Below, one piece after another: positions 9,510 through 18,535 of a stretch of 64,000 nt of DNA. The notes beneath the pieces are model-generated. The model did not search any database. It was not told the origin of the DNA and saw only the letters and a list, made by a program, of their open reading frames with translations. Within the stretch, counting starts at the first letter, position 1. Every line of letters begins with the position of its first letter. The stretch comes from Aestuariivivens sediminis (lineage in GTDB: Bacteria > Bacteroidota > Bacteroidia > Flavobacteriales > Flavobacteriaceae). Location of the stretch: assembly GCF_022662105.1 (NCBI RefSeq), contig NZ_JAKMCP010000008.1, forward strand, positions 1 through 64,000, given 5' to 3'. Position numbers and translations under genes: made by a program.

Positions 9510-9523
9510 TGTAATCGATTACA
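9510..9523. promoter_or_regulatory. LacI-type operator (14-base perfect palindrome)
   Basis: TGTAATCGATTACA is a perfect 14-base palindrome with a central CG, the form expected for LacI/GalR family operators. It lies 57 bases upstream of the SusC stub start on the minus strand, where a repressor of the old PUL would bind. The LacI gene at 6341 is the nearest candidate. Confidence 0.7.
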
Positions 9524-9744
9524 CAAAGATATATTATTTTTTAATACAAACAAATAATTTAGAGGTTTTTGCGTTTGTTTCTATTTTGATAAAATTGGAC
9601 TTGCGGATGAAAGAATAGTTTAAAATAATTGAAATCAACTATTTATGATCATTAGGGGTTATTTTATTGTTTTTTGACATTCCGGGAGCTGTAAAAGTAT
9701 TTTGATCTATACCATTAAAATTGAGGTCAGGTTTTATATATTTA

Positions 9745-9754
9745 CAATCGATTG
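9745..9754. promoter_or_regulatory. Second operator-like palindrome, upstream of the cupin gene
   Basis: CAATCGATTG is a 10-base perfect palindrome sharing the AATCGATT core with the 9510 site. It lies 37 bases before the cupin ATG on the plus strand. The pair would let one LacI regulator control both divergent transcription units. The remainder of the 338-base gap (9454-9791) is AT-rich with no other feature I can support. Confidence 0.5.
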
Positions 9755-9791
9755 CCTTATAGTATTACAATTTCACTTAATCCTATAATAT

Positions 9792-10274
9792 ATGAAACGT
9801 ATTTATTTTATGCTGGGTAGAGATCGTTTTACTTTTAAAATGATTACGGTTATATTTGGTCTTTTGTTTATGGGTAGTTTCTATAGCAGTCATGCTCAGA
9901 AAAAAGAGGCATCCATCAATACGACATTGAAATATAACATTGAAAATTGTGTAAATCAGATTAATTTTAGTGATACTGTAAAAACTAAAGTGGGATACCA
10001 ATATTGGTTTGTAAATAAATCGTTTATCGATGGAAGAACTTTAAAGCTAAGCGTTGTAGAACCCGGAAAAGCAACCCATGCACCACACATTCATTATGAA
10101 GATGAATTCTTTTTCGTATTGGAAGGGACCGCGGCATTCTATTTAAACGGTGATACAAAAATAGTAGGACCATATACAAGTTTGTATTGTCCATCGGGAT
10201 ATGAACATGGGATAAAGAATGTCGGTGTCACAGAACTTAAATATCTGGTCATAAAAAAATACATTTTGGAATGA
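9792..10274 (+). CDS. secreted cupin-domain protein
   Basis: 160-residue protein with an export signal (about residues 15-36, ending SSHAQ) and a single cupin domain. Both cupin motifs are complete: motif 1 HAPHIHYEDEFFFVLEG (two His and one Glu for metal) and motif 2 GPYTSLYCPSGYEHGIKN (third His). It heads the rightward cluster behind the 9745 palindrome. Cytoplasmic KdgF cupins linearise unsaturated uronates in pectin pathways, and a similar role in the periplasm is conceivable here, but the sequence alone does not establish an activity. Two nearby in-frame ATGs (9792, 9819) make the exact start uncertain. Confidence 0.75.
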   Translation: MKRIYFMLGRDRFTFKMITVIFGLLFMGSFYSSHAQKKEASINTTLKYNIENCVNQINFSDTVKTKVGYQYWFVNKSFIDGRTLKLSVVEPGKATHAPHIHYEDEFFFVLEGTAAFYLNGDTKIVGPYTSLYCPSGYEHGIKNVGVTELKYLVIKKYILE

Positions 10275-10312
10275 TTAGCCTCACTATGAAGACTGGATTA
10301 AATTATTAAAAT

Positions 10313-11707
10313 ATGGACACATCGAGAAGAAATTTTTTAGCCTCAATAAGTATGTTAGCAGCCTACAGTGCTTTTCCTCTTAGTTCCTTTAGTTTTAACA
10401 ATTCAAAAAAACTCAGAATTGCCTTAGTAGGGACAGGTATAAGGGGCACAAGCTTTTGGGGGAAACGCCTTGTTGATGCATATTCAGATATTTTGGAGTT
10501 TGTTGGATTATGCGACATTAACCTGGGCAGATTAAAATATGCCAGAGCATATATTGGTGTGAGTTGTCCGATATTCGTTGATTTTGATGCCATGTTGAAA
10601 AAGACAAAACCTGATTTATTAATTGTCACAACTACAGATGTAACGCATCATAGGTTTATAATAAAAGGATTAGAAATTGGCTGTGATGTGCTTACGGAAA
10701 AACCGCTAACTACAGATGAATTTAAGGCTCAAGAAATCTTAACAGCCGAAAGAAAATCGGGAAAAAACCTTATTGTAGGCTTTAATTACAGATGGAGCCC
10801 TTACAACACTAAAATTAAGGCGCTTTTAATGAACCAAACTATTGGAAAAGTTACATCGGTAGATTTTCATTGGTATTTGAATACCTACCATGGCGCATCG
10901 TATTTCAGACGGTGGCATGGACTAAAAGATAAAGGGGGGTCCCTTTGGGTGCATAAGGCAACCCATCATTTTGATCTCTTAAACTGGTGGCTAGATTCAG
11001 ATCCCTCAGAGGTTTTTGCCTACGGAAGTTTGGAACACTATGGTAAGAATGGTCCATTTAGAGGAGATCGATGTAGAACTTGCGAACACAAAAGCAATTG
11101 TGATTATCATTTCGATATCACTAAAGACCAACGCCTGATGGATCTATATGTCGCTAACGAAACATATGATGGTTACATTAGGGATAATTGTCTTTTTAGG
11201 GAGGAAATAGATATTTATGATAAAATGTCTGCCCAAATTAAGTATGCCAATAATGTTACCGTTAATTATTCGCTTACAACCTATTCGCCTTTTGAGGGTT
11301 GGCGTATTGCGTTTAATGGTACGGAGGGCAGGATAGAGGCTTCACTGGATATACCATATAATCAAAAAACGAGGATTGATCAAGCGGAAATGCATGCCAG
11401 AGAAATGGAGCAACAAGCCATTGAAGAAGCCAATTTTGAAGAAATAATTGTGCATAAACTGTGGAATGATTTTGATACCGTTCAAGTCCCTTTCCAAAAA
11501 GCAGGACATGGTGGCGGGGATAAACGGTTACACGATAAAATTTTTAAATCTCCCGAAGTCGACGACGAATATGGCAGAGCTGCCGGTAGCAGGGATGGTG
11601 TCATGTCAGCAATAATTGGAATTGCCGCCAGAAAAAGTATAGAATCCGGTAAACCTGTAAAAATAGAAGCATTGACGGACATCACACCAACAGTTAATAG
11701 AAAGTAA
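10313..11707 (+). CDS. Tat-exported Gfo/Idh/MocA family oxidoreductase
   Basis: 464-residue NAD(P)-dependent oxidoreductase with a twin-arginine signal (TSRRNFLASISMLAAYSAF), so it is folded in the cytoplasm and exported. The Rossmann motif GTGIRGTSFWG lies near residue 43, and the conserved EKP (DVLTEKPLTTDEF) near residue 128 is typical of the family. The C-terminal dimerisation/substrate domain includes a cluster of cysteines around CRTCEHKSNCDYH. Exported members occur widely in Bacteroidota sugar loci, where some remove or modify glycan sugars through bound NAD. The substrate is unknown. It is 38 bases after the cupin gene and 22 before a second family member. Confidence 0.88.
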   Translation: MDTSRRNFLASISMLAAYSAFPLSSFSFNNSKKLRIALVGTGIRGTSFWGKRLVDAYSDILEFVGLCDINLGRLKYARAYIGVSCPIFVDFDAMLKKTKPDLLIVTTTDVTHHRFIIKGLEIGCDVLTEKPLTTDEFKAQEILTAERKSGKNLIVGFNYRWSPYNTKIKALLMNQTIGKVTSVDFHWYLNTYHGASYFRRWHGLKDKGGSLWVHKATHHFDLLNWWLDSDPSEVFAYGSLEHYGKNGPFRGDRCRTCEHKSNCDYHFDITKDQRLMDLYVANETYDGYIRDNCLFREEIDIYDKMSAQIKYANNVTVNYSLTTYSPFEGWRIAFNGTEGRIEASLDIPYNQKTRIDQAEMHAREMEQQAIEEANFEEIIVHKLWNDFDTVQVPFQKAGHGGGDKRLHDKIFKSPEVDDEYGRAAGSRDGVMSAIIGIAARKSIESGKPVKIEALTDITPTVNRK

Positions 11708-11729
11708 GAGTGATGATTACTAAAATTTT

Positions 11730-12773
11730 ATGAAATCTATAAGCACAGCATTATGTTCTTTTGGGATGAGTGGACGTGTTTTTCATGCACCATTTATTGA
11801 GGTCAATCCCAAATTCAAGCTCCACGGTGTACTTGAACGGACCAGGAACTTGGCTCAGGCAAAGTATCCAAATGTGCTAACTTACAGGAGTCTTGAAGAA
11901 CTTCTTGAAGACCGTCACGTTGAATTGGTTATTGTAAATACCCCAAATATTACCCATTATGAATTCGCTAAAAAAGTCATTCTTGCCGGAAAGCACGTCA
12001 TCATCGAAAAGCCTTTTACGGCAGTTGAACATGAGGCTCAGGAATTAATTGATTTGGCTGAGAAACACAGCGTCAAACTTTCTGTGTATCATAACAGAAG
12101 ATGGGACAGCGATTTTAAAACCATAAAAAACATCGTGAGCACGGGGGTATTGGGGGATATTATTGAAGCTGAATTTCATTATGATAGGTTTTATCCAAAT
12201 CTCAGCGATAAAAAGCATAAAGAAATACCCAGTGAAGGGGTTGGAAACATTTATGACCTGGGGTCACATATTATAGACCAGGCCTTATGTTTATTTGGAA
12301 TGCCCGAACGGGTCTTTGCCATTATTGATACCCTTAGAAAAGACTCGAAAGTTGACGATTACTTCGATATCACATTATTTTACCCATCGCATTATGTGAG
12401 TTTAAAATCCAGTTATTTTGTACGTGAGCCTATGCCGGCGTATGTTGTCCATGGGACTAAAGGCTCTTTTATAAAGTCAAGATCAGATATACAGGAACAT
12501 GATCTTCAAAAAAATATAAGCCCCAATGGTAAGAATTGGGGCATCGAACCGGATTCTGAAAAAGGGGTGTTACATATTGTTGACAATGGAGAATCCAAAA
12601 AGGTTGATATCAATTCCGAACAAGGAAATTATATGGCTTATTATGATGGCATTTATGAAGCCATTAGAAATGACGCGACATTGCCGGTTTCGGGATTGGA
12701 GGCCATGAATGTCATAAAAATTATACAGGCGTCGATACGAAGTCATTTAGATAAAAGGATTGTCAATATATGA
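11730..12773 (+). CDS. cytoplasmic Gfo/Idh/MocA family oxidoreductase
   Basis: 347-residue NAD(P)-dependent dehydrogenase without an export signal. The N-terminal fold begins TALCSFGMSGRVFHAPFI and contains the family EKPF motif (KHVIIEKPFTAVEHEA) near residue 93. The sequence resembles the YdgJ/scyllo-inositol dehydrogenase-like subgroup, but substrate cannot be fixed. Its stop overlaps (ATGA) the ATG of the adjacent decayed gene at 12770, showing that the operon once continued into a secreted enzyme. Confidence 0.88.
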   Translation: MKSISTALCSFGMSGRVFHAPFIEVNPKFKLHGVLERTRNLAQAKYPNVLTYRSLEELLEDRHVELVIVNTPNITHYEFAKKVILAGKHVIIEKPFTAVEHEAQELIDLAEKHSVKLSVYHNRRWDSDFKTIKNIVSTGVLGDIIEAEFHYDRFYPNLSDKKHKEIPSEGVGNIYDLGSHIIDQALCLFGMPERVFAIIDTLRKDSKVDDYFDITLFYPSHYVSLKSSYFVREPMPAYVVHGTKGSFIKSRSDIQEHDLQKNISPNGKNWGIEPDSEKGVLHIVDNGESKKVDINSEQGNYMAYYDGIYEAIRNDATLPVSGLEAMNVIKIIQASIRSHLDKRIVNI

Positions 12774-13188
12774 AGCCTTATTTGATATTAATCCTCTTGG
12801 CGCTCTCTTTTACCTTGGAAGCGCAGGTTTTGGATAAGTATTACATTTAGAAGTTAAATTATAGTTAAACCAGAAGGTTGGCAAAATTGGACTAAAGAAA
12901 CGTTTAAATGAGCACTTTTTGAACCTAACGTTATTATTACGGAGGGGGAAGCGGTAAATAGCCATCAAAAATTTCCGATATTACGATTTCAAGAGTGCAT
13001 TTTGATGAGGTTTCAAATGCCGCAGTTGTCCTGGAAGGGTACCCCGAATGTGAAGTTGAAAATGTATTATCGATAATTAAAATATAAAATCAGCAAAAAA
13101 CGGAATGACTTTAACCAACACTAAGAACATTCGATTTAATAAGGTGTTTATTGGTGAAAGACAAGGGGTTCCCAGTAGTGTTGAATAG
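12770..13188 (+). pseudogene. remnant of secreted pectin enzyme(s): signal peptide, pectinesterase-like scrap and GH28 C-terminus
   Basis: The segment starts with an ATG overlapping the previous stop and encodes a clean signal peptide (MKPYLILILLALSFTLEAQ), ending at a TAG at 12848. After stops comes IVKPEGWQNWTKETFK, which resembles the conserved R/K-P-x-G-W region of pectinesterases. From about 12974 the text reads ITISRVHFDEVSNAAVVLEG, then PECEVENV; after a frameshift it continues as AKNGMTLTNTKNIRFNKVFI to a stop at 13188. These last pieces match the beta-helix C-terminus of Bacteroidota GH28 polygalacturonases as I remember them. The gap between the halves is far too small for either enzyme, so I infer large deletions plus point decay. 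Secreted pectin enzyme is likely; exact families are less certain. Confidence 0.7.
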
Positions 13189-13194
13189 GAAAAT

Positions 13195-14118
13195 ATGAAA
13201 ATAAAATTTTGGGCCACTCTTCTGATATATGCACTTTTATGGGGTAACATAGAAGCACAGGATAAGGTTATTCCAATTTGGAAGGATAGTATACCCGGTG
13301 CCATACCAACTAAAAACTATAAAGAAGAATTACAGATAGAAAAGGGGGAAATTCACAGGATCAAAAAGGTGGTTACCCCAACCTTATCTGTGTTTTTTCC
13401 TGAAAAGCCTAACGGGACCTCCGTAATTATTTGTCCTGGTGGGGGTTACCGCCACTTAGCCATACATAAGGAAGGCACGAAAGTCGCAAAATGGCTAAAT
13501 TCTTTAGGAATTACTGCCTTTGTTCTTAAGTATAGATTGCCGAGCAATGAAATTATGGTGAACAAGTGCATGGGACCCTTACAGGATGCTCAGAGGGCCA
13601 TAAGATACGTAAGGCGTCATGCAATGGAGTGGCAATTACACCCGAATAGAATTGGTGTAATCGGTTTTTCTGCCGGGGGACATTTAGCGGCAACACTGTC
13701 TAACCGATTTAATGATAAGGTTTATCAAATACAGGATTCCATTTCCGCAAGGCCTGACTTTTCAATATTGGTCTATCCGGTAATTTCAATGCAGGACCCT
13801 ATAGCACATCAGGGATCGAAAGCAAATCTATTAGGAGAATCTGCGTCCAATGATATGGTTGGGATTTTCTCTATGGAAAATCAAGTTCATGCCTTGACCC
13901 CTCCTACGTTTTTAATTCACGCCTCAAATGACACTTCTGTTCCTGTTCAAAATAGTTTAACGTATTATGAGGCTTTAAAAAAGCATAATGTACCCGTGGA
14001 ACTGCATATCTATGAAAACGGGGGGCATGGATTTGGTCTTGGCAGAGCTGGGACTGACCAATTTTGGACGAAATCCCTGGAATATTGGTTAGCATACCAC
14101 AAATGGATTATTAAATAG
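13195..14118 (+). CDS. secreted alpha/beta hydrolase (carbohydrate esterase-like)
   Basis: 307-residue alpha/beta hydrolase with an N-terminal signal peptide (cleavage probably after IEAQ, residue 22). PGGGY at 81-85 forms the oxyanion region, GFSAGG places the nucleophile at Ser159, and ASNDTSVPV and NGGHGFG near the C-terminus supply the Asp and His. The family contains acetyl esterases acting on xylan or pectin (BD-FAE/AXE-like). In this cluster an acetyl esterase for pectin oligosaccharides is plausible. It starts seven bases after the GH28 remnant and survives intact. Confidence 0.85.
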   Translation: MKIKFWATLLIYALLWGNIEAQDKVIPIWKDSIPGAIPTKNYKEELQIEKGEIHRIKKVVTPTLSVFFPEKPNGTSVIICPGGGYRHLAIHKEGTKVAKWLNSLGITAFVLKYRLPSNEIMVNKCMGPLQDAQRAIRYVRRHAMEWQLHPNRIGVIGFSAGGHLAATLSNRFNDKVYQIQDSISARPDFSILVYPVISMQDPIAHQGSKANLLGESASNDMVGIFSMENQVHALTPPTFLIHASNDTSVPVQNSLTYYEALKKHNVPVELHIYENGGHGFGLGRAGTDQFWTKSLEYWLAYHKWIIK

Positions 14119-14147
14119 CAACGTATTTGAGAAAGGCGGTAGAATTT

Positions 14148-14948
14148 ATGATAATTAGCGCATTGGCATTTGCGGTGCTAAATGTAGGGGTCAAATATCT
14201 AAGCGCGTTTAATGTTTATCAAATTGTGTTTTTCAGGGCATTGGGGTCATTGTGTTTTACGTTTCCCTTCCTGATTAAAAGAAGGATTTCTTTTATCGGT
14301 AATAAAGTAAAATTACTGATGCTAAGAAGTGTATTTGGTTTTATTGCCATGGCCTTGTTTTTTAGTGCGCTGCAGTTGCTGCCTACCGGAACGGCAATTT
14401 CAATTCGCTATTTGGCACCAATTTTTGCAGCATTTTTTGCCGTATTCATCTTAAAAGAATACATCCGACCCGTGCAATGGCTCTATTTTTCTTTAGCGTT
14501 TGTTGGTGTGGTTGCATTAAAAGGGTTTGAATTTCAGAGCTTTGGTCTCGGATTTTTAATGGCAATGGCTTCGGCGATATTAACGGGGTGGGTTTTTGTT
14601 ATTATAAGACAAATTGGAAACCATGACCACCCGATGGTCATTGTAAATTACTTTATGTTAATCTCATGTATCATTAGTGGTCTTTTATGTGTCTCGTATT
14701 GGCAATCCCCCGTCGGTTTTGAATGGTTGGTACTATTGAGTTTAGGGGTGTTTGGATTCTTTGGTCAAATTTACATGACCAAAGCGTTACAGGGTTCTAA
14801 AACGGGTTTTGTTGCACCCTTAAAATATATCGAAGTGGTATTCACTATGATTGCAGGTGTCATTTTGTTTGCAGAACAGTATAGCTTTCTGAGCCTTGTC
14901 GGTATTGCATTAATATGTGCCAGTCTTATTTTGAATTCAAAATATTAA
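14148..14948 (+). CDS. EamA/DMT family transporter
   Basis: Drug/metabolite-transporter superfamily permease with ten predicted transmembrane segments in two EamA repeats. I start it at the ATG preceded by AAAGGCGG, an unusually good ribosome-binding site for this phylum; an in-frame TTG at 14127 would add seven residues. Proteins of this family export or import small metabolites, often amino acids. It converges with the AraC regulator of the hydroxyproline locus, so it may belong to the pectin cluster or serve amino-acid traffic. Substrate unknown. Confidence 0.85.
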   Translation: MIISALAFAVLNVGVKYLSAFNVYQIVFFRALGSLCFTFPFLIKRRISFIGNKVKLLMLRSVFGFIAMALFFSALQLLPTGTAISIRYLAPIFAAFFAVFILKEYIRPVQWLYFSLAFVGVVALKGFEFQSFGLGFLMAMASAILTGWVFVIIRQIGNHDHPMVIVNYFMLISCIISGLLCVSYWQSPVGFEWLVLLSLGVFGFFGQIYMTKALQGSKTGFVAPLKYIEVVFTMIAGVILFAEQYSFLSLVGIALICASLILNSKY

Positions 14949-14965
14949 TTATTGATTTGATAGCA

Positions 14966-15811
14966 TTAAAAATATTGCGCTCTGTAATGGGATGGCGCTT
15001 GTTGTTTTAATCTTTTAAATTGCCGGTTAAAATTTGAAATATTGTCATACCCACAGATTTCGGCGATTTCAGAAATTTGGAGTTCTTTGTTTTTTGCTAA
15101 AAGTTTACAGGCGTTCTCTATACGCAACTCGGTTAAAAATGCAAAGTAGGTTTTACGGGTTCGTTTTTTAAAATATTTACAAAAGGCATTTTTGGTCATA
15201 TTGGCTACCGAAGCTATGGTTTCTAATGAAATGTTTCCTGTATAATGGGACATGGTATATTCAAAAACATTGCGAAAGCGTTCACCTTCATTATTGGAAA
15301 ACTTTTTATCATATATATAGGACGATAAACTCGTATAACTTGCTTTGGCGCTTAATTTTAGGACGAGTAATAAGGTTATGAGCATATCGAGCTTTGAGTT
15401 TTTGTTCAAATTCGTTAACAAATTATAGATCGCCCTTTTATTACTGGTTAGCCGAAACCCTTGTTTGGAACGCTTAAAAAAAGGGGCCACCTCCTTTAAT
15501 TCATCCAAATTAAAAAATTGGTCGCCAAATGATAAACTTGTAAAAAATAAGCTGAGCATATGTGAGGTACTGGACGCTGCGATGTCACTTTTAAAAACAT
15601 GGGGGATGTTACTGCCTATAATAACCACATCTCCTTTTCTATAATCATTAACCGTATCACCTACAATTAAGGTCCCTTCCCCCTCAACAATCAAACTTAT
15701 CTGAATTTCCTCGTGCTGATGCAGCTTATCATAAAACGCAAGGTCATGGTCTTCCTGAAACAGAATAGTATGTTCTTTGGGTTTAGGGATTTTAAAGGGC
15801 AATACTTTCAT
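14966..15811 (-). CDS. AraC family transcriptional regulator
   Basis: 281-residue regulator with an N-terminal cupin-like effector domain (about 20-100; HQHEEIQISLIVEGEGTL) and a C-terminal pair of helix-turn-helix motifs (about 185-280). The latter include LETIASVANMTKNAFCKYFK and ISEIAEICGYDNISNFNRQF. It is transcribed away from the four-enzyme hydroxyproline operon that starts 137 bases upstream of it, the classic arrangement for a pathway activator. The inducer is presumably hydroxyproline or an intermediate, by analogy with AraC-type regulators of hydroxyproline operons. Confidence 0.92.
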   Translation of the reverse strand: MKVLPFKIPKPKEHTILFQEDHDLAFYDKLHQHEEIQISLIVEGEGTLIVGDTVNDYRKGDVVIIGSNIPHVFKSDIAASSTSHMLSLFFTSLSFGDQFFNLDELKEVAPFFKRSKQGFRLTSNKRAIYNLLTNLNKNSKLDMLITLLLVLKLSAKASYTSLSSYIYDKKFSNNEGERFRNVFEYTMSHYTGNISLETIASVANMTKNAFCKYFKKRTRKTYFAFLTELRIENACKLLAKNKELQISEIAEICGYDNISNFNRQFKRLKQQAPSHYRAQYF

Positions 15812-15947
15812 AGCATAAATGTAGTTAAATAATATTCAAAATATTAAATATATATATTTATTTGGATAATATAATATTAAAAATGGATAATAATGCATTA
15901 CAGACAAGGCGTATTAACAAGTAATTTTATACCATCAAAAATATATA

Positions 15948-16874
15948 ATGATGCGTATGGTTTGGAAGGGTGTTATGCCTGCAATTACGACCCAGTTCAC
16001 GGCTGATGATGAATTGGATTTAAGTTTATTTAAATTAAATATTGAAGCCCAATTAAAAGCGGGAGTTCACGGTATTGTTTTAGGAGGCACACTTGGTGAG
16101 GCCAGTACACTTACTAATGATGAAAGGCGCATTCTTACCAGGGAAACGGTGGCCTTAGTGGAAGGTAGAATTCCCGTTCTGATGAATATAGCCGAGCAAA
16201 CGACCAAAGGAGCCATTCAATTGGCAAAAACAGCCGAGGAAGATGGCGCTTCGGGTTTAATGATGTTGCCTCCCATGCGATATAAGGCAAGCGATGAGGA
16301 GGTGATAGCCTATTTTATGGCTGTGGCAAACAGCACACCATTGCCCATAATGATCTATAATAACCCCATTGATTACAAAATTGAAGTAACCTTGGATATG
16401 TTTGATAAACTCTTGAAGGCCTGCCCAAATATTCAGGCCGTTAAAGAATCCACCAGGGATACCACCAATATTACGAGAATAAAGAATCGCTTTGGGGATA
16501 GAATGGCCATCATGACAGGCGTGGATACCTTGGCTTTAGAAAGCCTATTAATTGGTGCCGATGGATGGGTAGCGGGATTGGTTGATGCTTTCCCGGCTGA
16601 GACGGTTGCCATTTACGAATTACAAAAAGCAGGTAAAATAAAAGAAGCCTTAAAAATTTACCGATGGTTTATGCCGTTGCTGGAATTAGATATAAGCCCT
16701 AAATTAGTACAGTATATCAAATTGGCTTCGGTACATACCGGAATCGGAGCAGAGTATGTGCGGGCACCGAGACTCGTGCTGTCTGGTGAGGAGCGTATAC
16801 GCATAGAGAAAATAATCATGGATGCCTTGGCCGTTAGACCAGAGCTGCCAGAATACAAAAATTTAACACATTAG
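15948..16874 (+). CDS. lhpC: pyrroline-4-hydroxy-2-carboxylate deaminase (DHDPS family)
   Basis: 308-residue member of the dihydrodipicolinate synthase/N-acetylneuraminate lyase superfamily. The Schiff-base lysine is Lys166 in AVKESTRDT, with the partner tyrosine in IMIYNNP (Tyr137). On its own it could be any family member, but the three genes downstream are aldehyde dehydrogenase, 4-hydroxyproline epimerase and a D-amino-acid oxidase. In that setting the known function is deamination of the D-hydroxyproline oxidation product to alpha-ketoglutarate semialdehyde. A second ATG three bases in is an equally likely start. Confidence 0.85.
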   Translation: MMRMVWKGVMPAITTQFTADDELDLSLFKLNIEAQLKAGVHGIVLGGTLGEASTLTNDERRILTRETVALVEGRIPVLMNIAEQTTKGAIQLAKTAEEDGASGLMMLPPMRYKASDEEVIAYFMAVANSTPLPIMIYNNPIDYKIEVTLDMFDKLLKACPNIQAVKESTRDTTNITRIKNRFGDRMAIMTGVDTLALESLLIGADGWVAGLVDAFPAETVAIYELQKAGKIKEALKIYRWFMPLLELDISPKLVQYIKLASVHTGIGAEYVRAPRLVLSGEERIRIEKIIMDALAVRPELPEYKNLTH

Positions 16875-17001
16875 GGATTTACTAGCCTTGCAGGTTCTGG
16901 CTTGAGATACGTATTTACCGATGGTTATCGGAAGTGTCGAAACAGGCCCGTACGGAGCATCGTTGTTGTATGACTAAACCCCTAACACAAAATCAGTAAT
17001 T

Positions 17002-18525
17002 ATGATTACAGGAAAGAATTATATAGGGAATACCTTGTCGGCCAGGGGAACTCGAACCTACCATACCTTCAATCCAAAATTAAATACACCGACACCGATA
17101 CCATTTTACGAAGCCACAGATGAAGAAATCGGGGATGCCGTTGCCTTAGCATGGGATGCTTTTAAGGTGTATCGCAAAATTTCGGGAGCCAAAAGGGCTG
17201 CATTTTTAAATGCCATTGCAGATGAAATTTTAGCATTAGATCAAGAATTGATAGATGTTTATACTATAGAATCCGGTTTGCCCGAAGGGCGCGCCATTGG
17301 TGAGCGCGGAAGAACGATATTTCAATTGCGTTCTTTTGCAGAATTGGTTTCCAATGAGGATTGGAGGAACAATTCATTCGACAAAGCCATTCCAGATAGA
17401 CAGCCAGTGCCAAAACCCGATTTGCGAAAAACCCTGGTTCCTTTAGGACCTGTTGTCGTTTTTGCCGTCAGTAATTTTCCGTTGGCCTATTCCACTGCCG
17501 GAGGCGATACGGCCAGTGCATTGGCCGCGGGATGCCCCGTCATTGTAAAAGCCCACGCCATGCACTCGGGGGTGTCAGAACTCGTGGCTTCGGCTGTGGT
17601 TAAGGCCGCAAAAAAAACAGGCATGCCCAATGGGATATTTTCCAATATTATGGGGCAGAGTAAAAGCATTGGTGCTGCTTTAGTGAAACATCCTAAAGTT
17701 AAGGCCGTTGGTTTTACAGGTAGCATTTCCGGTGGTCGGTCCCTGTTTGATTTAGCCTCTCGCAGGGCAGAGCCCATTCCGGTTTTCGCCGAAATGGGAA
17801 GTATAAATCCGGTCGTTATCACCTTAAAAGCCATAAATAATAGAGCAGAGGACATCGCAAAAGACTATGCCGGTTCCATTACACTGGGTACCGGGCAATT
17901 TTGTACCAATCCGGGTTTGATATTAACCGTTGAAAGTGATAAAACCCATGAGTTTATTCAGGATCTTGCCGAAAAAACGATAGCGATTGAAGCCCAGTGT
18001 ATGTTACATCCAGATATAAAAAAGGGCTTTGTAGAACATGGAGCAGAGGTGATTGCCCAGAAAGGAGTTGAGGTTGTAGGTAAACTTGAAGGGATTCTTG
18101 AACCCAATTATGCGCCGTCATTAGTGGCTACGGTTTCAGGAACCGATTTTTTAGAAAATCCGAAAACCAGCCAGGAAGTCTTTGGACCATTCACCATAGT
18201 CGTAAGATGTAAGGATCGAGAGGAATTATTGGAAGTTATCAATAATTTAGAGGGTCAGTTAACGGGTACCATCATAGCCGAAGAGGAAGAGTATGGCGAA
18301 CTTTATGAGGTGGTTGACGCCCTCGAAAATAGAGTGGGACGACTAATCTTTAACGGTGTACCCACAGGTGTTGAAGTTTGTCCGTCTATGCACCATGGCG
18401 GGCCCTATCCTGCATCGACAGATTCAAGGTTTACGGCAGTAGGCACTCATGCTATCAAGCGATGGGTGAGACCACTATGCTATCAGTCATTTCCAAAGGT
18501 ATTATTGCCTAAAGCGTTACAGTAG
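17002..18525 (+). CDS. alpha-ketoglutaric semialdehyde dehydrogenase (NADP+)
   Basis: 507-residue aldehyde dehydrogenase that would oxidise 2,5-dioxopentanoate to 2-oxoglutarate, the last step of hydroxyproline breakdown. The catalytic cysteine is Cys301 in GTGQFCTNPGL, the general base is the Glu of FAEMGSINPV, and the cofactor loop is GFTGSISGGR. The C-terminal MHHGGPYPASTDSRFTAVG is typical of the KGSA dehydrogenase subgroup. The same enzyme type also works in pentose and uronic acid routes, but the operon context favours hydroxyproline. The 127-base gap before it holds no recognisable element. Confidence 0.9.
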   Translation: MITGKNYIGNTLSARGTRTYHTFNPKLNTPTPIPFYEATDEEIGDAVALAWDAFKVYRKISGAKRAAFLNAIADEILALDQELIDVYTIESGLPEGRAIGERGRTIFQLRSFAELVSNEDWRNNSFDKAIPDRQPVPKPDLRKTLVPLGPVVVFAVSNFPLAYSTAGGDTASALAAGCPVIVKAHAMHSGVSELVASAVVKAAKKTGMPNGIFSNIMGQSKSIGAALVKHPKVKAVGFTGSISGGRSLFDLASRRAEPIPVFAEMGSINPVVITLKAINNRAEDIAKDYAGSITLGTGQFCTNPGLILTVESDKTHEFIQDLAEKTIAIEAQCMLHPDIKKGFVEHGAEVIAQKGVEVVGKLEGILEPNYAPSLVATVSGTDFLENPKTSQEVFGPFTIVVRCKDREELLEVINNLEGQLTGTIIAEEEEYGELYEVVDALENRVGRLIFNGVPTGVEVCPSMHHGGPYPASTDSRFTAVGTHAIKRWVRPLCYQSFPKVLLPKALQ

Positions 18526-18535
18526 CTAATCAATC

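Noticed and set aside
16875-17001. Possible tRNA or small RNA between the deaminase and the dehydrogenase
   Set aside because: No cloverleaf, acceptor pairing or TTC loop at the right spacing; no terminator.
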